From NCBI GenBank assembly GCA_009746045.1, contig RPFO01001174.1, positions 1 to 31,523 of the forward strand: 31,523 nt of DNA, written 5' to 3'. Every line of letters starts with the position of its first letter. The first letter of the stretch is position 1. The position numbers were made by a program, and so were the translations under genes. Under the pieces are notes generated by a model that did no database searches, had not been told where the DNA came from, and saw only the letters and a list, made by a program, of their open reading frames with translations. Origin of the DNA: Mesostigma viride. Its lineage: Eukaryota; Streptophyta; Mesostigmatophyceae; Mesostigmatales; Mesostigmataceae. Below are positions 29,294 through 31,523 of this stretch, in pieces.

Positions 29294-30006
29294 GTGACTC
29301 GACGGGCAGTCGTGTCACTTGTTGAGGATGATGGAGGTGGGCCTTCCAAGCCTGCCGCGTCGCAGCCCGTTTTTCAGGTTCCGAAGAAGCAGCTTCGGGT
29401 TCCCCCGGCGACTCTGCCCACCCCGGCGCCTCTGCCCAGTTCTCAGGTACCGAAGAAGCAGCTTCGGGTTCCCCCGCCGACTCTGGCCATTTCTCAGGTA
29501 CCGAAGAAGCAGCTTCGTAAGCCAGTTGTGGCAGTGGCTGATTCGGACGACGATGCTGAGGAGGAGGAGGAGGAGGAGGAGGACGACGATGCTGAGGAGG
29601 AGGAGGGGGAGGAGGAGGAGGAGGAGGAGGAGCAGCACGTTGCTACCAAGAAATCCGCCAAGGGTGGGAAGGCTGCGGAGCACGTTGCTTCCAAGAAATC
29701 GGCCAAGGTGGGGAAGCCTCCCAAGCCTGCCCTGCCTCAGAAACGGCGTCGAAAAGCAGTTGTGCTTTCAGATTCGGACGATGAGGAGGAGAAGGAGGAG
29801 GAGGATGGCGGCGGAGAGGAGGAGGACGGGGGAAAGGAGCGCGTTGCTTCCAAGAAGTTACCCAAGACCGCGAAGACTGCCAAGGTTGCCGAGCCCGCCA
29901 AACCCGCCCCGGCGCCTGCCCCCCACCCCCAGACGGGGTCTACCTGCGAGCAGAGGTCGAAGGAAAAGGCCAAAAAGGGTAAGAAAAAATCTGCGAGTGA
30001 ATTCTG
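29229..30006 (+). CDS. Plus-strand element gene, acidic/basic tail with QVPKKQLR repeats
   Basis: Encodes three copies of QVPKKQLR (29377-29520) separated by Pro-rich spacers. Two long Glu/Asp runs follow, then repeated (H)VA(T/S)KKSAK(G/V)GK blocks, a KRRRK nuclear-localisation-like cluster near 29745, and SDSDDEEE, which resembles casein-kinase-2 sites. It ends at a GTATGT donor (30007). This composition is typical of disordered nuclear proteins that bind chromatin. The phase at the donor (2) does not match the next exon's apparent phase (0), so one boundary here is wrong or one base is missing. Confidence 0.5.
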
Positions 30007-30067
30007 GTATGTAGAGTGTTTTGATTTTTTACGGTTGGCAGTCCGATTTCTACTAACTCGATTTTAG

Positions 30068-30664
30068 TCATGCGTTGATGGCATGATCGGTTTGCTCGCA
30101 GGTAATGAGGATGTGGAGCAGTTACTTCGCTTGGCTAATGTGGCGGTGGGCTTCGGACCAGCGGCTGTACATGCTGACACTTCCGGACGGGAGGAGCCTA
30201 AGGGGGCGGAAGACAGTCAGGCGGGCGATGAGGATGATGACAAGCCCACGTTGGAAATGAGACTTATGGACGGGGAAATGGGGTTCGGAGCACCAGAGGC
30301 CTTTTGGTGTGATGGGTGGACTTTAGCCATTATGCAAGCAGGGAACAAGGATACGGCTACGCCAATGTATGCCAAGCTAGAAGACGTCATGCTTTATGGG
30401 CAGGTGTCTGGATACGACACCAAGTGGAGGGACGTCGCATTTAAGTTTTTCGCTGAGGGGGAGAAGGGAGGGAAGTTGAAGAACAAGTTGTGGTGGATGC
30501 CGCTGGACTACGCGATGAAGGTGGTAAAGCTGACGGATGGCAAGAGCTGGAAGGATGTGGAAGTCTGGGCGCCTGCAAAGGAGATCGATAAGAAGAGGAG
30601 GAACTCGAAAACGGAACAGCAGATCGCGGAAGCGAAATTACGGAAGAGGCCCTCGAAAGTGTGA
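30068..30664 (+). CDS. Plus-strand element gene, last exon, unknown domain
   Basis: After the acceptor CGATTTTAG the frame reads from SCVDGMIGLLAGNEDVEQLL through AFWCDGWTLAIMQAGNKDTA, VMLYGQVSGYDTKWRDVAFK, and NKLWWMPLDYAMKVVKLTDG to a TGA at 30662-30664. The last 25 residues are basic. The aromatic-rich central part looks like a small folded domain, perhaps a reader or binding module, but I cannot assign it. It lies about 220 bp inside the right terminal repeat. It may be the last exon of the long gene or a short gene of its own, starting at the ATG at 30083. Confidence 0.5.
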   Translation, partial: SCVDGMIGLLAGNEDVEQLLRLANVAVGFGPAAVHADTSGREEPKGAEDSQAGDEDDDKPTLEMRLMDGEMGFGAPEAFWCDGWTLAIMQAGNKDTATPMYAKLEDVMLYGQVSGYDTKWRDVAFKFFAEGEKGGKLKNKLWWMPLDYAMKVVKLTDGKSWKDVEVWAPAKEIDKKRRNSKTEQQIAEAKLRKRPSKV

Positions 30665-30885
30665 GGGAAAGTTAGCACTTGGACATGCGCTGGCAATGCT
30701 CGTCCTATGGTTAATACAAAGGTTAGGATGATGTCGAGTCTCTCCACGTAAAATTTACATGAATTACTAACTTTCAAGCCTCTCGATGTGGAATGTACGC
30801 TCAAATTGACATGAATTAAGCATTATGACACCAAATTAGCTCGAAAATACGCGATCGGACGCCAAATTCGCGCGAAAAAAAGATA
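30665..30885. other. Right subterminal non-coding region
   Basis: No gene seen. It contains two diverged copies of a unit with a TTACATGAATTA or TTGACATGAATTA motif (near 30757 and 30808), each preceded by a CTCTC(C/G)A(C/T)G(T) block. They are possible subterminal transposase sites or a 3' UTR repeat. Confidence 0.4.
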
Positions 30886-30958
30886 TCGGACGATTGAAAC
30901 TAGCGTTTTTTTCTTGCAAAATGCGCCAAAAATGACCCCATTCCGCGTGGGACCACCC
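30886..30958 (-). repeat. Right terminal inverted repeat of the giant element
   Basis: The reverse complement begins with the same 23 bases as the left end and retains the TTTGCAAGAAAAAAACGCTA block after a slightly longer spacer. Confidence 0.8.
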
Positions 30959-30962
30959 CGCT
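30959..30962. repeat. Possible target-site duplication, right (CGCT)
   Basis: Matches 5581-5584 on the outer side of the left terminal repeat. Confidence 0.45.
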
Positions 30963-31317
30963 ACACATAAAAACTTGCGCAGAAAATATTCACAGCCTTT
31001 AAGCATAACTAACAACCTTTCGTTTTTGCTACTGGGCGCCCGAAATGATAAACGCACGTGAAAACGCCGGCCACGGTTGTCAGGTCGCCATACCCACCTC
31101 ACTTCATTCCCGCACCCACTTTTTCGCTCCAAAATCGGTTATATTTTGGGTCGAGGTACCTACTTTCCCGCCATTATACCCGGTACCCGGGTACGGAATC
31201 CGGGTACCATGTGCCGGTACCACGGGTCGGGTACATCATGCCGGGTACGGTCCACATGGGGTACGGTCCATATAGTGACCCCCCCCCCCTACCTCGGTTA
31301 TAGTGACCACTAGGACG
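30963..31317. other. Flank with clustered GGGTAC/GGTACC words
   Basis: No gene seen. Between 31175 and 31270 the words GGGTAC, GGTACC and CCGGGTAC recur many times, followed by a C run and two copies of TATAGTGACC (31271, 31299). It may be a decayed microsatellite-like or promoter-proximal repeat. Confidence 0.45.
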
Positions 31318-31338
31318 ATTTAGGACAAAGTCCTAAAT
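31318..31338. repeat. Short perfect hairpin
   Basis: ATTTAGGAC and GTCCTAAAT pair perfectly around an AAA loop. It lies 25 bp upstream of a TATA box. Confidence 0.6.
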
Positions 31339-31362
31339 TTGGGACCGTGGGAGCGCTAACAT

Positions 31363-31369
31363 TATATAA
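31363..31369 (+). promoter_or_regulatory. TATA box candidate
   Basis: TATATAA about 140 bp upstream of a well-placed ATG. The arrangement would suit either a gene promoter or the U3 region of an LTR; the window ends too soon to decide. Confidence 0.45.
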
Positions 31370-31502
31370 GAGTTCTAGCTTGTGTAGCATATTCTGTCTT
31401 CATTATTCATGCTCTTTATTGACCATGGCCTGGCCCTAATCCTACTAAAACACCCTTCTGAGATGCTTGTCGCGTCTGCGTGCCACAATCTCCGGCGCCA
31501 CC

Positions 31503-31523
31503 ATGGCTGCTGGCACTCAGCTT
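31503..31523 (+). CDS. 5' end of a gene cut by the window edge
   Basis: GCCACCATGG is a near-ideal eukaryotic translation start. Only seven codons (MAAGTQL) are in the window, so the product cannot be identified. An earlier ATG at 31425 ends after a few codons. Confidence 0.4.

Larger units (their letters stand above)
5585..30958. mobile_element. Candidate giant TIR DNA transposon, about 25.4 kb
   Basis: Inverted repeats of about 64-73 bp bound this segment, and CGCT lies on both sides. It contains a multi-exon transposase-like gene on the minus strand in the left arm. A long multi-exon gene region on the plus strand fills the right arm. A 22-bp palindrome family is spread through the introns and upstream regions of both, but is absent from the satellite-rich centre. 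The layout is that of a very large DNA transposon whose core has taken up satellites and nested elements. No protein-primed DNA polymerase, packaging ATPase or capsid protein was seen, so it is not a recognisable Polinton/Maverick. The left, right and centre could still be separate elements brought together; the shared palindrome is the main argument against that. Confidence 0.6.

Noticed and set aside
5585-30958. Polinton/Maverick or integrated giant virus
   Set aside because: Size and inverted ends would fit, but I found no protein-primed DNA polymerase, retroviral-type integrase, packaging ATPase, protease or capsid protein inside the boundaries.

Overview
This window looks like eukaryotic nuclear DNA from a genome rich in mobile elements. 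GT-AG introns split the coding regions, and there are Copia-type retroelement remnants, minisatellites, tRNA-like sequences and a PHD-finger gene piece. There are no ribosome-binding-site-led operons. I cannot name the organism; a plant, alga or other protist would fit, but nothing here decides it. All calls come from reading the sequence by eye, without homology searches.

Layout. (1) 1-5580 holds old retroelements: a minus-strand Copia-like reverse transcriptase/RNase H pseudogene, a plus-strand RNase H remnant, and a minus-strand integrase-tail plus retropepsin-like segment. (2) 5585-30958 is the main result: a candidate giant DNA transposon of about 25.4 kb. It is bounded by inverted repeats whose outer 23 bp are identical and is flanked by a possible 4-bp duplication, CGCT. 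(3) 30959-31523 is right-hand flank: a GGTACC-rich stretch, a TATA-like promoter region, and the first codons of a gene cut by the window edge.

Inside the giant element there is a small minus-strand unknown ORF beside the left end (6033-6470). Next comes a four-exon minus-strand gene of about 1015 codons (7292-11378) with cysteine clusters around an RNase-H-fold-like core, which I interpret as the element's transposase. On the right is a long, many-exon plus-strand gene region (22175-30664). It encodes an SR-like/coiled-coil/acidic-basic protein with globular stretches I do not recognise. Both arms share a distinctive 22-bp palindrome (half-site GGGTCTCGCTG, followed by its reverse complement). 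Of 23 copies, almost all lie in introns or just upstream of the two genes, and none lies in the middle of the element. This shared signature suggests that the two gene regions belong to one system.

The middle (about 12.1-21.7 kb) looks like later cargo. It has a 30-bp minisatellite of about 68 copies (12846-14892), then a related satellite in inverted orientation with a four-monomer higher-order repeat (14893-16015). After these comes a composite palindromic array (16016-21723) in which direct, inverted and internally deleted copies of a 1.36-kb module are always joined through the same asymmetric 25-bp core. One module copy carries a 2.29-kb TTAA-flanked insertion with short inverted ends that has picked up a PHD-finger fragment. 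The other copy preserves the exact empty site.

Limits: the plus-strand gene has several frame changes that may be unseen introns, decay or base-calling indels. The palindromic array could also be partly an assembly artefact. Both points are flagged where they matter.
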